In this document: piece after piece, positions 42,174 through 50,283 of the stretch | Layout of the letters: the number at the start of each line of letters is the position of its first letter | Numbering within the stretch: position 1 is the stretch's first letter | NCBI RefSeq assembly: GCF_015040615.1 | Contig: NZ_CP060402.1 | Coordinates: 558,001 to 622,000, forward strand | DNA length: 64,000 bases | Source of the DNA: Microbacterium sp. YJN-G | Lineage (GTDB): Bacteria > Actinomycetota > Actinomycetes > Actinomycetales > Microbacteriaceae | Direction of reading: 5' to 3' | Position numbers and translations under genes: made by a program | The notes under the pieces: model-generated | Told to the model about the DNA's origin: nothing | Databases searched by the model: none | The model's input: only the letters and a program-made list of their open reading frames with translations

Positions 42174-43078
42174 TGTCTGTCGCAGCCCCCACCACGTCCA
42201 CCACGTCCATCATCACAGCAGGGCGACGCCGCCGCGGCAGTGCCGACCGTGACGACGACACCCGCCGCACCAACTGGTGGGCCACCGCCGTCATCGCGGT
42301 GTGCGCGCTCACCGTCCTCATCCCGCTCTACCTCGCGGTGGTCGTGGCGCTGAAGACGCCCGACCAGCTCGTCAGCGGCACCGGCTTCGAATGGCCGAAC
42401 CCGGTGCGCTGGGAGAACTTCGCCGAGGCGTGGGAGCGCACGCAGTTCCCGCAGGCGCTGATGAACACGGCGCTTATCACCGTCGGCTCGGTGGTCTTCA
42501 CGATGTTCACGAGTTCGATCGCCGCCTACGCGCTGGCGAGGAACATGCACCGGCCGTTCTTCAAGGGCGTGTTCTACTACCTGCTCGCCGCCCTGTTCAT
42601 CCCTTTCCCCATCATCATGCTCCCGCTGGTGAAGCAGACCGCGATGTTGGGGCTCGACAATCAGGTCGGCGTTATCATCCTGTACACGATCTACGGGCTT
42701 TCACTGAATGTGTTCATTTACTCCGCCTACATCCGATCGATCCCGATCGAGCTCGAGGAAGCGGCCCGGATGGACGGCGCGTCGACGTGGCGGGTGTTCT
42801 GGCAGGTCATCTTCCCGCTGCTCACGCCGATGAACGCCACCGTCGGCATCCTCACCTGCGTGTGGGCGTGGAACGACTTCATCCTGCCGCTCGTGGTGCT
42901 CACCGACCCCGGTGCTCGCACGCTGCCGCTCGCACAGTACGTGTTGCAGGGGCAGTACAACACCGACTACACGGTCGCCTTCGCGTCGTACCTGATGGCG
43001 ATGGCGCCCCTACTCATCGTGTACATCTTCTCTCAGCGCTGGGTGATCTCCGGGGTCACAAGAGGCTCGATCAAGTGA
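42173..43078 (+). CDS. Sugar ABC transporter permease 2 (MalG-like)
   Basis: A 301-residue permease with six helices and the EAA loop ELEEAARMDGASTWRVFWQV near residue 195. A basic cytoplasmic N-terminus of about 35 residues precedes the first helix (WWATAVIAVCALTVLIPLYL). The start codon overlaps the stop of permease 1. It is the last gene of the operon and of the element cargo, followed by a terminator. Confidence 0.92.
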   Translation: MSVAAPTTSTTSIITAGRRRRGSADRDDDTRRTNWWATAVIAVCALTVLIPLYLAVVVALKTPDQLVSGTGFEWPNPVRWENFAEAWERTQFPQALMNTALITVGSVVFTMFTSSIAAYALARNMHRPFFKGVFYYLLAALFIPFPIIMLPLVKQTAMLGLDNQVGVIILYTIYGLSLNVFIYSAYIRSIPIELEEAARMDGASTWRVFWQVIFPLLTPMNATVGILTCVWAWNDFILPLVVLTDPGARTLPLAQYVLQGQYNTDYTVAFASYLMAMAPLLIVYIFSQRWVISGVTRGSIK

Positions 43079-43082
43079 GTGG

Positions 43083-43122
43083 GATCACGGGTGTCCTCCC
43101 TACGGGGTGGACACCCGTGATC
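43083..43122 (+). terminator. Alpha-galactoside operon terminator
   Basis: Perfect 14-bp arms GATCACGGGTGTCC (43083-43096) and GGACACCCGTGATC (43109-43122). From 43123 to 43407 I see no gene; this stretch joins the operon to attR. Confidence 0.8.
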
Positions 43123-43407
43123 ATTCCGCAGGAGGCAGAGCGTGCTGTGCTGGGCCGCCTCGATGCGGAGCGGTAGGCCCCGCGCGAGTCGCGACAGAGT
43201 CACTGGTTGGTGAGGCCGCCCTGGAACGCCAGTCGCGGAACCCACTCGATGCGTCACCACTTATCCACCGATTATTCCGCCGAGATCACCCCAACTGACG
43301 CGAGCCCCCGCGTAGTATCGACAACGCCAATGACAAGAAACACCCGGTCAAGTCCAGGTAGGTCGAGTTGCGGCGAGGCATCCGAACCACCGGAATCTCT
43401 CGATGCC

Positions 43408-43488
43408 TAATCGTGAGGTCGCGGGTTCGAGTCCCGCCTCCGCTACGGAATGAAACCCTCGGCTCGCCGGGGGTTTTGTCGTATCCGG
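43408..43488 (+). repeat. attR, 81-bp direct repeat
   Basis: Exact copy of 30863-43408's left partner, that is 30863-30943: the 3' part of tRNA-Met and its terminator without the tRNA 5' half. Chromosome resumes at 43489. Confidence 0.95.
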
Positions 43489-43510
43489 GCGTCGTCAGTC
43501 GCGCCGCCCG

Positions 43511-43564
43511 CGAGACTTGCCGTCCAGCACGGTACTTCCGTCCCTGAGCCAAGTCTCGTGCTGG
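43511..43564. repeat. Palindromic intergenic element, type 1 copy D
   Basis: Arms CGAGACTTG (43511-43519) and CAAGTCTCG (43550-43558), with CCAGCACG (43524-43531) also pairing to CGTGCTGG (43557-43564). The left arm and following bases closely match copy A at 16703. Confidence 0.6.
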
Positions 43565-43601
43565 AACAGAAGGCTCGCGGCTGCCGGGCGGCTGGTGGCC
43601 G

Positions 43602-44546
43602 TCAGCCGCTGGCAGGTGCCGGCTCGCCGGACAGGGATGCCGCGGCCTGCTCGAAGATGCCGCGCATCCACGCATGCTCGGGGTCCCGGCTGTGGACCGG
43701 ATGCCACCAGAGCGCATTGACGACCGGCGTCGCGTCGAACGGCGGCTCGAGGGTGCGCACGCCGGCGACCGATTCGGCGATGTGAGCCAGACCGGCCTGG
43801 ATCAGGCCGAGGCGGTTGGTGCCCGCGATGAAATGCGGCAGCGCGAGGAAGCTCTCGACGACCGACTCGATGCGGGGCTCGATCCCGAGCTGCTGAAGCT
43901 GCCGCGCCGCCGACGTGAACGCGGTGCGCGACTGATAGGTCAGCACCCAGGGCAGGGCGCCGAGCATGTCCATCGTCAGTTCGTCGCCGATCAGCTCATT
44001 CGACTCCGCCGCCACCACGACCCAGCTGTCACGCCACAGGTCGGCGTACGGGAGGTCGGTGAGGTGACCGTGGGGGATGACCATCCCGTCCACTGAACGA
44101 AGACGGTTGAGCGCGTCGTCGACGATCGCCGGGTTGTGCAGCATGAACCGGAACCGCACCCCGGGCGCCACCTCGGCGGCGATCCGCGACACCTCGCTTC
44201 CGATCGTCGCGAAACCGTAGTCCGATCCGTAGATGGAGAACTCCCTGGTCGAGTCTTTCGGGCTCCACGTCGCCTGGCTCTCGAACACGCGGCGTGCCGC
44301 CTCGAGCGCCGTCGTCGTGTGCTCGGTCAGACGCACTGCCAGCGGAGTGAGCTCGTACGTGTTTCCTCGCCGCGCGAGGATCTGGTCGTTGAAGTGGGTT
44401 CGCAAGCGCGCCAGTGATGCACTCAGCGCCGGCTGGCTCAGGTGCAGCCGCTCGGCCGCACGCGTCACGCTGCGCTCGGTCAGCAGTGCATCGAGCGCGA
44501 CCAGCAGATTCAGGTCGAGCCTGGAGAGGAGCGGTTGGTTGGACAC
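43602..44546 (-). CDS. LysR-family transcriptional regulator
   Basis: A 314-residue LysR regulator. The HTH is near residues 20-65 (RSVTRAAERLHLSQPALSAS); the periplasmic-binding-like effector domain follows (REFSIYGSDYGFATIGSEVS, LGALPWVLTYQSRTAF). It resembles the NodD/aromatic branch by its LDLNLLVALDALLTERS start. It is divergent from the glycoside gene at 44782 over 235 bp and is the obvious candidate regulator of that cluster. The GTG at 44546 has GGAG nine bases upstream. Confidence 0.9.
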   Translation of the reverse strand: MSNQPLLSRLDLNLLVALDALLTERSVTRAAERLHLSQPALSASLARLRTHFNDQILARRGNTYELTPLAVRLTEHTTTALEAARRVFESQATWSPKDSTREFSIYGSDYGFATIGSEVSRIAAEVAPGVRFRFMLHNPAIVDDALNRLRSVDGMVIPHGHLTDLPYADLWRDSWVVVAAESNELIGDELTMDMLGALPWVLTYQSRTAFTSAARQLQQLGIEPRIESVVESFLALPHFIAGTNRLGLIQAGLAHIAESVAGVRTLEPPFDATPVVNALWWHPVHSRDPEHAWMRGIFEQAAASLSGEPAPASG

Positions 44547-44668
44547 GACGGTGTGCTCCTGGAGTTCGGGTATCGTTTCGCCAGTGTATCCGCCGGATCT
44601 ATGGAGGCGGTAGGTCGTATCGCTCGCAACGATGTCCCGAATGGCTCGTGCGTGAAGACGTCGGAACT

Positions 44669-44696
44669 GTTATGCGGATATTGCACCTACTTATGT
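44669..44696 (+). promoter_or_regulatory. Shared regulatory motif, copy 1
   Basis: GTTATGCG (44669-44676) and TACTTATGT (44688-44696), 11 bases apart, lie in the gap between the LysR gene and the first fusion gene. The same pair of words is found at 46116-46144. Probably a promoter-proximal operator. Confidence 0.5.
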
Positions 44697-44781
44697 CGGG
44701 GTGGGTCATAACCCGCTAGTCTCGAACGGCCCGCGACCCGTGATTCGCGCGCAGTCGCGTCCATATAGAGAGTGAGCAACG

Positions 44782-46083
44782 ATGCTTCTCGAGAGAGATC
44801 TCATCCAGTCCGTCGGGTTCCGCAATGTGTGGGACGGAGACCGCATCACGGGATTCCAGTTCCGGCTGCGGATGCCGTCGTACCGAGGGATGGTGGCATC
44901 CCTGATCGACGGCGTCGCGGTGCGCGTCGGCGACCTCGTCGATGTTCCCGCGGACGTGCCGCACTGGACCTTCGGCTCCCGAAGCTACACGCTCGCGGAG
45001 CTGTGGGACTCCGACGACGTGCGCTGGCCGCTTGAGGAGGCCGCTGTCGTCACGGTGCCCCACCCCGGCGGGCTGCCCGAAGGCACGCACGAGGTGGCGA
45101 TCCAGCTGCGGCTGCGCATGTCATACATACCCCAGGAGCACCAGCCCTCGACGTACGACGTCTCGCGGCACATCACGCTGACCTCGTCAGACCAGGGAGC
45201 GCCTTTCAAGTACGGCGTGAGTCTGTACAGCTTCATGACCGACTACGGGACGGTGATGGATCTCGAGACCGCTCTCGCCGCTGTGGCGGACGTCGGTGCG
45301 ACCGGCGTCGAGATCCTCGGCGAAGGGCATGTCGCCGGATACCCGGAGCCGACGAACGCGTGGATCGACCGGTGGTACGCCCTGCTTGAGAAGTACGCGC
45401 TCGAGCCCACCAACTACGGTTCGTGGATCGACACGCGCCTGCATTCGAGTGGCGCGAATGCGCGTGACCTCACGGCGGTCGAGGGTGCGGGGATGCTGCA
45501 GCGTGATCTGCGCCTGGCGAAACGTCTCGGGTTCCGCTTCGTCCGCCCCAAGATCGGGGTCGTCTCGAGCGACCTCATCCCGCATCCGATCTGGACCGAG
45601 TCCGTCGAGCGTTCCCTTGACCTCGCCCAGGAGCTCGATGTCGTCATCTGCCCCGAGATACACGCGCCGACACCGATCAGGCATGAAGTCGTCGACGACT
45701 ACATCGACCTCATCGAGCGCACCGGCACGGAGCATTTCGGGCTCCTGCTCGACACTGGGATCTTCCAGGACAGGCCCATTCCGTTGAAGCCCGGTGAGCT
45801 CCCCGGCCGCCGCCCCGCGTTCATGGACGGCATCGCCGTGGACCCTGCCGACATCGCCGACATCGCGAAGTACGTCGTCTTCATCCAGGCGAAGTTCCAC
45901 GACATCGATGAGCACGGCGAGGACCAGCAGATCCCGTGGGAGCCCGTGCTCCGCGCGCTCAAGCAGGCCGGGTACGACGGCTACCTCTCGAGCGAATACG
46001 AGGGTGAGCGAAGCCCGTGGCGCTCGATCGAGCAGGTGCGGCGGCAGCATTCGCTGATGCGCTCGATCGCGTCGCGCCTCTGA
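44782..46083 (+). CDS. C-glycoside deglycosidase beta-alpha fusion 1
   Basis: A 433-residue fusion. Residues 1-140 resemble DUF6379, the beta subunit of C-glycoside deglycosidases (RLRMPSYRGMVASLIDG, DVPHWTFGSRSYTLAELWD). Residues 150-433 are a sugar-isomerase/epimerase TIM barrel like the alpha subunit. Likely metal ligands are Glu in VICPEIHAP, Asp in LLLDTGIF and Glu in YLSSEYEGE; the usual His of HVHxK is Gln in FIQAKFHDID. Separate subunits are the known arrangement. Activity on a C-glycoside is inferred from neighbours. No clear Shine-Dalgarno; ATG 44782. Confidence 0.8.
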   Translation: MLLERDLIQSVGFRNVWDGDRITGFQFRLRMPSYRGMVASLIDGVAVRVGDLVDVPADVPHWTFGSRSYTLAELWDSDDVRWPLEEAAVVTVPHPGGLPEGTHEVAIQLRLRMSYIPQEHQPSTYDVSRHITLTSSDQGAPFKYGVSLYSFMTDYGTVMDLETALAAVADVGATGVEILGEGHVAGYPEPTNAWIDRWYALLEKYALEPTNYGSWIDTRLHSSGANARDLTAVEGAGMLQRDLRLAKRLGFRFVRPKIGVVSSDLIPHPIWTESVERSLDLAQELDVVICPEIHAPTPIRHEVVDDYIDLIERTGTEHFGLLLDTGIFQDRPIPLKPGELPGRRPAFMDGIAVDPADIADIAKYVVFIQAKFHDIDEHGEDQQIPWEPVLRALKQAGYDGYLSSEYEGERSPWRSIEQVRRQHSLMRSIASRL

Positions 46084-46115
46084 GTCTGGACGGGTGCGAC
46101 CGCGGTGCCGTCAGA

Positions 46116-46144
46116 GTTATGCGCAGTATCGTCAATACTTATGT
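46116..46144 (+). promoter_or_regulatory. Shared regulatory motif, copy 2
   Basis: GTTATGCG (46116-46123) and TACTTATGT (46136-46144), 12 bases apart, lie in the 151-bp gap before the importer genes and repeat the arrangement at 44669-44696. Confidence 0.5.
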
Positions 46145-46234
46145 GTGTTTCTGGCGCATCCCGGTGATACTGAAGTCACAGCACAGGCGCTCGAATGGGC
46201 GAGCCGCCGACGATGAAGTCAAGAAAGGCTGGAC

Positions 46235-47533
46235 ATGACACAGCACAGTTCCTCGACCCGGCGTCGAGGCGCCCTGATCGCCGTCCCTGTCGCAGGAGCG
46301 CTGCTCCTGGCCGGCTGCTCGGCCGCCGGCGGCTCGGACGAAGGGAACGAGTCGGGTTCGGCCGCGTTCTCCTTCACCTTCGCGACGTCCAACAACCTCG
46401 AGAGTCCTTACGAGACGCTCGCGAAGGCCTACATGGATGCCAATCCCGATGTCACCATCACGACCAACCCGACCCCGAACGACAAGTACGGTGAGACCAT
46501 CCGGACCCAGTTCCAGGCGGGCAACGCCGCGGACGTCGTGCAGACCACTCCCGGCTCGGGAGACGCTCGGGGGATCATCCCGCTCGCCGAGGCGGGCTTC
46601 CTCGAGCCGCTCGGCGACACCGCCGCCGACCTCGTGCCCGAGGGGAGCGAGACGATCTTCGAACTCGACGGCGAGGTGTACGGTCAGCCGATGGACTTCA
46701 CGATCGCAGCGGTCGTCGCGAGCATGGGAACCGCCGCGATGAACGGCGTCGAGGAGTGGCCGACATCGGAGTCGGAGCTCTACGAAGTCTGTGAGGCTCT
46801 TGCTGCCGACGGCAAGTCGCTTCTCGCGCTCGCCGGTGCGGCCGGCCCCAACGCCGGCCTGACGGCCCAGGGCATCGCTGCCACGCGCGTCTACGCTGAC
46901 ACGCCCGACTGGAACGAGCAGCGCGCCGCCGGCGACGTGACCTTCGCCGAGAGCGACGGGTGGGCGGACACGCTCCAGACGATCATCGATCTGAAGGACG
47001 GCGGCTGCTTCCAGCCGGGTGCCGAGGGCGGCGGCTTCGACGCCATCACCAACGGTCTCGCGCAGGGTATGTCCGTCGGCAGCTTCATCCCCTCAGGGGC
47101 TGCCATCGAGATCTCCAAGGCGGCTCCGCCGGAGGCGAACTTCAAGGTCCAGCCCTTCCCGGCCGCCGACGGTGGCGATCCGTACATCGTCGCCAGCTCG
47201 AACTACACGATCTCGATCAATGCGGCGTCCGAGAAGAAGGACGCGGCGTCCGACTTCGTCGAATGGCTCGCCACGCCGGAGGCGCAGGAGATCTACTACG
47301 AGGCGTCGGGTGAGCTGCCGATCTCGTCCTACAAGGACATGGATCTGAGCGAAACGATCTACTCGCCGGTCGTCGATCTGCTGGCAGAGGGCGCCTACAC
47401 CCCGCTCCCGAACAACATCTGGCCCAACCCTGCGGTGTACGAGGCGCTGCAGGTCGGGGTCCAGGGGCTGCTGACCGGTCAGAAGACCATCGACCAGGTG
47501 CTGCAGGACATGGACGCCGCCTGGGGCGATTGA
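46235..47533 (+). CDS. ABC transporter substrate-binding lipoprotein (glycoside importer)
   Basis: A 432-residue solute-binding protein. A basic start (TQHSSSTRRRG) and hydrophobic stretch lead to the lipobox LAGC. The mature protein has typical family-1 segments YETLAKAYMDANPDVTITTN, VYGQPMDFTIAAVVASM and SDFVEWLATPEAQEIYYEAS. It should capture the glycoside substrate of the cluster. GAAAGG precedes the ATG at 46235. A strong hairpin follows the gene, before the permeases. Confidence 0.9.
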   Translation: MTQHSSSTRRRGALIAVPVAGALLLAGCSAAGGSDEGNESGSAAFSFTFATSNNLESPYETLAKAYMDANPDVTITTNPTPNDKYGETIRTQFQAGNAADVVQTTPGSGDARGIIPLAEAGFLEPLGDTAADLVPEGSETIFELDGEVYGQPMDFTIAAVVASMGTAAMNGVEEWPTSESELYEVCEALAADGKSLLALAGAAGPNAGLTAQGIAATRVYADTPDWNEQRAAGDVTFAESDGWADTLQTIIDLKDGGCFQPGAEGGGFDAITNGLAQGMSVGSFIPSGAAIEISKAAPPEANFKVQPFPAADGGDPYIVASSNYTISINAASEKKDAASDFVEWLATPEAQEIYYEASGELPISSYKDMDLSETIYSPVVDLLAEGAYTPLPNNIWPNPAVYEALQVGVQGLLTGQKTIDQVLQDMDAAWGD

Positions 47534-47541
47534 GCAGGATG

Positions 47542-47568
47542 GCCGCCCGGGCAGCGCGCCCGGGCGGC
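47542..47568 (+). terminator. Intra-operon hairpin between binding protein and permease
   Basis: Perfect 11-bp arms GCCGCCCGGGC and GCCCGGGCGGC around AGCGC. It probably stabilises the upstream mRNA or attenuates the permease genes, which usually need less expression. Confidence 0.65.
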
Positions 47569-47610
47569 TCACCCGCCCACCCGAAGGACCACGGATCAAC
47601 ACGAGGAATC

Positions 47611-48570
47611 ATGACCGCGACGCTCAACTCCGAGACCGAGGCGCTGATCGTCCCCAAGCGCAATCGACGGGGACATCGGCCCGATGCTGATCCGCGCCGC
47701 CCGGGGCTGCTCAAGTTCGGCCACTGGTGGTGGGCGCTGCCCGGCATCCTTCTGGTCCTCGCGATCCATTACGCGGCCACCGCGATCGGCGGGTTCTTCG
47801 CCTTCACCGACTGGTCGGGGATCGGCGACTTCAACTGGATCGGGTTCGAGAACTTCATCAAGATCTTCGGCGATCCCACCCAGATCGGGGCGGTCACCAA
47901 CACGCTGTTCCTCGCGTTCGCCTCGGTCATCCTGTCCAACATCGCGGGACTCGCCCTCGCCCTCGGCCTCAACCGCGGGCTGAAGAGCCGCTACGCCCTG
48001 CGCGTGCTGTTCTTCATGCCCGTCGTGCTCAGCCCGCTGGCCGTCTCGTACGTGTGGAAGTTCATCTTCGACTACAACGGGCCGATCAACGGTGTGCTGC
48101 GCTCACTCGGCCTCGGCGAATTCGCGAAGGCGTGGGTCGCAGACCCCACCTGGGCGATCTGGACCATTCTGATCGTCATCGTGTGGCAGAACACGGGTTT
48201 CGCGATGGTCATCTACATGGCCGGCCTCGCAGCGGTGCCCCTCGAGATCGAAGAGGCAGCGGCGATCGACGGAGCGGGTCTGTGGCAGCGCTTCTGGCAG
48301 ATCACGCTCCCGTCGATCCGTCCGGCCGTGGCGATCGCGACCACATTGGGGCTGGTCAACGGGCTGCGGGTCTTCGACCAGATCATGGCACTCACCGGTG
48401 GTGGACCTGCCCGGGCCACCGAGACCCTGGCGACGCAGGTCTACAAGGAGTCGTTCGCACTGGGCAACTTCGGGTACGGCGCCGCCCTGGCGCTCGTGCT
48501 CACGGTCATCATTCTCGTCTTCGCCGTCATCCAGCAGCGGGTGACCACCGGTCGCCCTGAGGAGGCCTGA
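47611..48570 (+). CDS. ABC transporter permease 1 (glycoside importer)
   Basis: A 319-residue permease with six helices. The EAA loop is EIEEAAAIDGAGLWQRFWQI near residue 217. ATG 47611 has GAGGA five bases upstream and is preferred to the earlier in-frame TTG at 47530, which overlaps the hairpin. A one-base gap leads to the second permease. Confidence 0.9.
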   Translation: MTATLNSETEALIVPKRNRRGHRPDADPRRPGLLKFGHWWWALPGILLVLAIHYAATAIGGFFAFTDWSGIGDFNWIGFENFIKIFGDPTQIGAVTNTLFLAFASVILSNIAGLALALGLNRGLKSRYALRVLFFMPVVLSPLAVSYVWKFIFDYNGPINGVLRSLGLGEFAKAWVADPTWAIWTILIVIVWQNTGFAMVIYMAGLAAVPLEIEEAAAIDGAGLWQRFWQITLPSIRPAVAIATTLGLVNGLRVFDQIMALTGGGPARATETLATQVYKESFALGNFGYGAALALVLTVIILVFAVIQQRVTTGRPEEA

Positions 48571-48571
48571 C

Positions 48572-49408
48572 ATGTTCCGCTACACGAAGTTCACCGCCCT
48601 GCGCGAAGTGCTCTTCTGGGGGCTCGCGGTCGTCTTCCTCGCCCCGTTCTACTTCCTGGTCACGACCGCCCTGAAGTCCGACGAGGAGGTGCTGACGACC
48701 TCGAATCTGGCACCGCCCACGAGCCCCGACTTCGGCAACTTCGCCGACGTGCTCACAGCACAGGGCAACTCGAACGTGGTCCAGGGCCTGATCAACAGTC
48801 TCATCATCACCGCGGGCAGCATCCTCGGGCTCATCCTCCTGGGGGCGCTCACCGGCTACGTCATCGCGCGGAGCACCCGTCGCTGGAGTCGCGCCGTCTT
48901 CTACCTGTTCCTCATCGCCATCGTCCTGCCCACACAGCTCGGAACCGTACCGCTCTACATCGGCGCCCGGGCGGTGGGCCTCACGGGGTCGGTGTGGGGG
49001 ATGATCCTGCTGTACACCGGGATGCTCCTCCCACTGGCGATCTTCCTCTACTCCGGCTTCTTCCGGGGACTCGGCACCGAGTACGAGGAGGCGGCGACGA
49101 TCGATGGGGCATCGCGCACGCAGATCTTCTTCCGCGTCGTTCTGCCGCTGATGTCGCCGGCGACGGGAACGGTCGCGATCCTCGCGGGGCTCATCGTCTG
49201 GAACGACTTCTTCACGTCGCTGATCTTCCTCGGCGGCTCCGCGAACCAGACTCTCCCCGTCGCGATGTATTACTACATCGGCTCGCTCGTGTCGTCCTGG
49301 AACAAGATCTTCGCGATCGTGATCGTCTCGATGATCCCCATCCTCGCCTTCTACCTCTTCGCGCAGAAGCGCTTCATCCAGGGATTCGCCGGCGGCCTCA
49401 AGGGCTGA
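48572..49408 (+). CDS. ABC transporter permease 2 (glycoside importer)
   Basis: A 278-residue permease with six helices and the EAA loop EYEEAATIDGASRTQIFFRV near residue 175. It completes the importer. No ATPase gene is found in the cluster, so an ATPase encoded elsewhere is required. The perfect palindrome CGCGACGGCCGTCGCG (49423-49438) lies in the 80-bp gap that follows. Confidence 0.9.
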   Translation: MFRYTKFTALREVLFWGLAVVFLAPFYFLVTTALKSDEEVLTTSNLAPPTSPDFGNFADVLTAQGNSNVVQGLINSLIITAGSILGLILLGALTGYVIARSTRRWSRAVFYLFLIAIVLPTQLGTVPLYIGARAVGLTGSVWGMILLYTGMLLPLAIFLYSGFFRGLGTEYEEAATIDGASRTQIFFRVVLPLMSPATGTVAILAGLIVWNDFFTSLIFLGGSANQTLPVAMYYYIGSLVSSWNKIFAIVIVSMIPILAFYLFAQKRFIQGFAGGLKG

Positions 49409-49488
49409 ACGACGACCCCGCCCCGCGACGGCCGTCGCGTCTCTCATCCATGCCCACACCGATGTCCTGACGACCCCAGGAGAAGCAC

Positions 49489-50283
49489 ATGTATCAGCTC
49501 GCACCCAACATCGAACTCCTCTTCACCGAGGCCGGCGACTATCACGACCGCGTCCGTGCGGCCGCGGAAGCGGGCTTCGATGCCGTGGAGATGTGGGGGC
49601 CGACCGGCGTGGATGCGCCGGCGAAGCCCAAAGACCTTCCGGCGCTCAAGGCGGCATTGGAGGAGACCGGCACCCAGCTGACCGCACAGCTCTCCGAACC
49701 GCGCACGCAGTTCATGATCCCGCCGTGGGATCACTCGGAGTTCTTCCGCAAGCTGGATGAGGGCGTCGCCATCGCACGCGACCTCGGCTGCCCGCGCGTC
49801 GTCGTCGGCAGCGGAACCGGATTCGGCGGCTGGAAGCGGCAGGTGCAGCTCGACAAGCTCATCGAGATCTACCAGAAGGCCGTCGCGCAGATCGACGGCT
49901 CCGGGATCACCCTGGTGCTCGAGCCCGTGAACATCCGCGTCGATCACCCGGGGTCGCTGCTGGATCGCACGGCCGAGGCGGCCTACGTCGCCCGGGGCGT
50001 CGAGTCGCCGCACTTCGGTGTGCTGTACGACATCTACCACTCCGCCGTCGAAGGGGAGGACATGGCCGCCGAACTCGCCGACGCCGGTGACCTGATCAAG
50101 TACGTGCAGCTGGCTGACGCGCCTGGCCGCGGAGAGCCCGGTTCGGGCGCACTCGACTGGCCGAACCGGCTCGGCATTCTCCGGGCCGCCGGCTACGCGG
50201 GCCCGATCGGGCTGGAGTACTACCCGACGCAGGAGTCGGCGGCGTCGGTCGCCCTCATCCGGGACGTGGCGGTTACGGCATGA
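49489..50283 (+). CDS. Hydroxypyruvate isomerase-like TIM-barrel sugar isomerase
   Basis: A 264-residue xylose-isomerase-like TIM barrel, nearest in pattern to hydroxypyruvate isomerase. Likely metal ligands are Glu in TLVLEPVN, Asp in GVLYDIYH, and Glu in IGLEYYPT; the family loop is APGRGEPGSGALDWP. It may rearrange a sugar fragment released by the pathway. ATG 49489 follows AGGAG. It overlaps the FAD oxidase gene by four bases. Confidence 0.82.
   Translation: MYQLAPNIELLFTEAGDYHDRVRAAAEAGFDAVEMWGPTGVDAPAKPKDLPALKAALEETGTQLTAQLSEPRTQFMIPPWDHSEFFRKLDEGVAIARDLGCPRVVVGSGTGFGGWKRQVQLDKLIEIYQKAVAQIDGSGITLVLEPVNIRVDHPGSLLDRTAEAAYVARGVESPHFGVLYDIYHSAVEGEDMAAELADAGDLIKYVQLADAPGRGEPGSGALDWPNRLGILRAAGYAGPIGLEYYPTQESAASVALIRDVAVTA

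Larger units (their letters stand above)
30863..43488. mobile_element. Integrated element in tRNA-Met carrying an alpha-galactoside operon
   Basis: The element is delimited by perfect 81-bp direct repeats: one includes the 3' part of the intact tRNA-Met, the other has no tRNA 5' half. Contents in order are integrase, small regulator-like gene, two small ORFs, rep split by an IS, gene remnants, ROK repressor and alpha-galactosidase/ABC operon. Integrase plus rolling-circle-type rep in a tRNA is the layout of actinobacterial integrative elements of the pSAM2 type. No FtsK/TraB-type transfer gene is visible, so it is probably defective or only mobilisable. Confidence 0.88.

Noticed and set aside
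43123..43407. Possible small genes between the operon terminator and attR
   Set aside because: Open frames here are short, Thr/Ser/Arg-rich and lack start signals.
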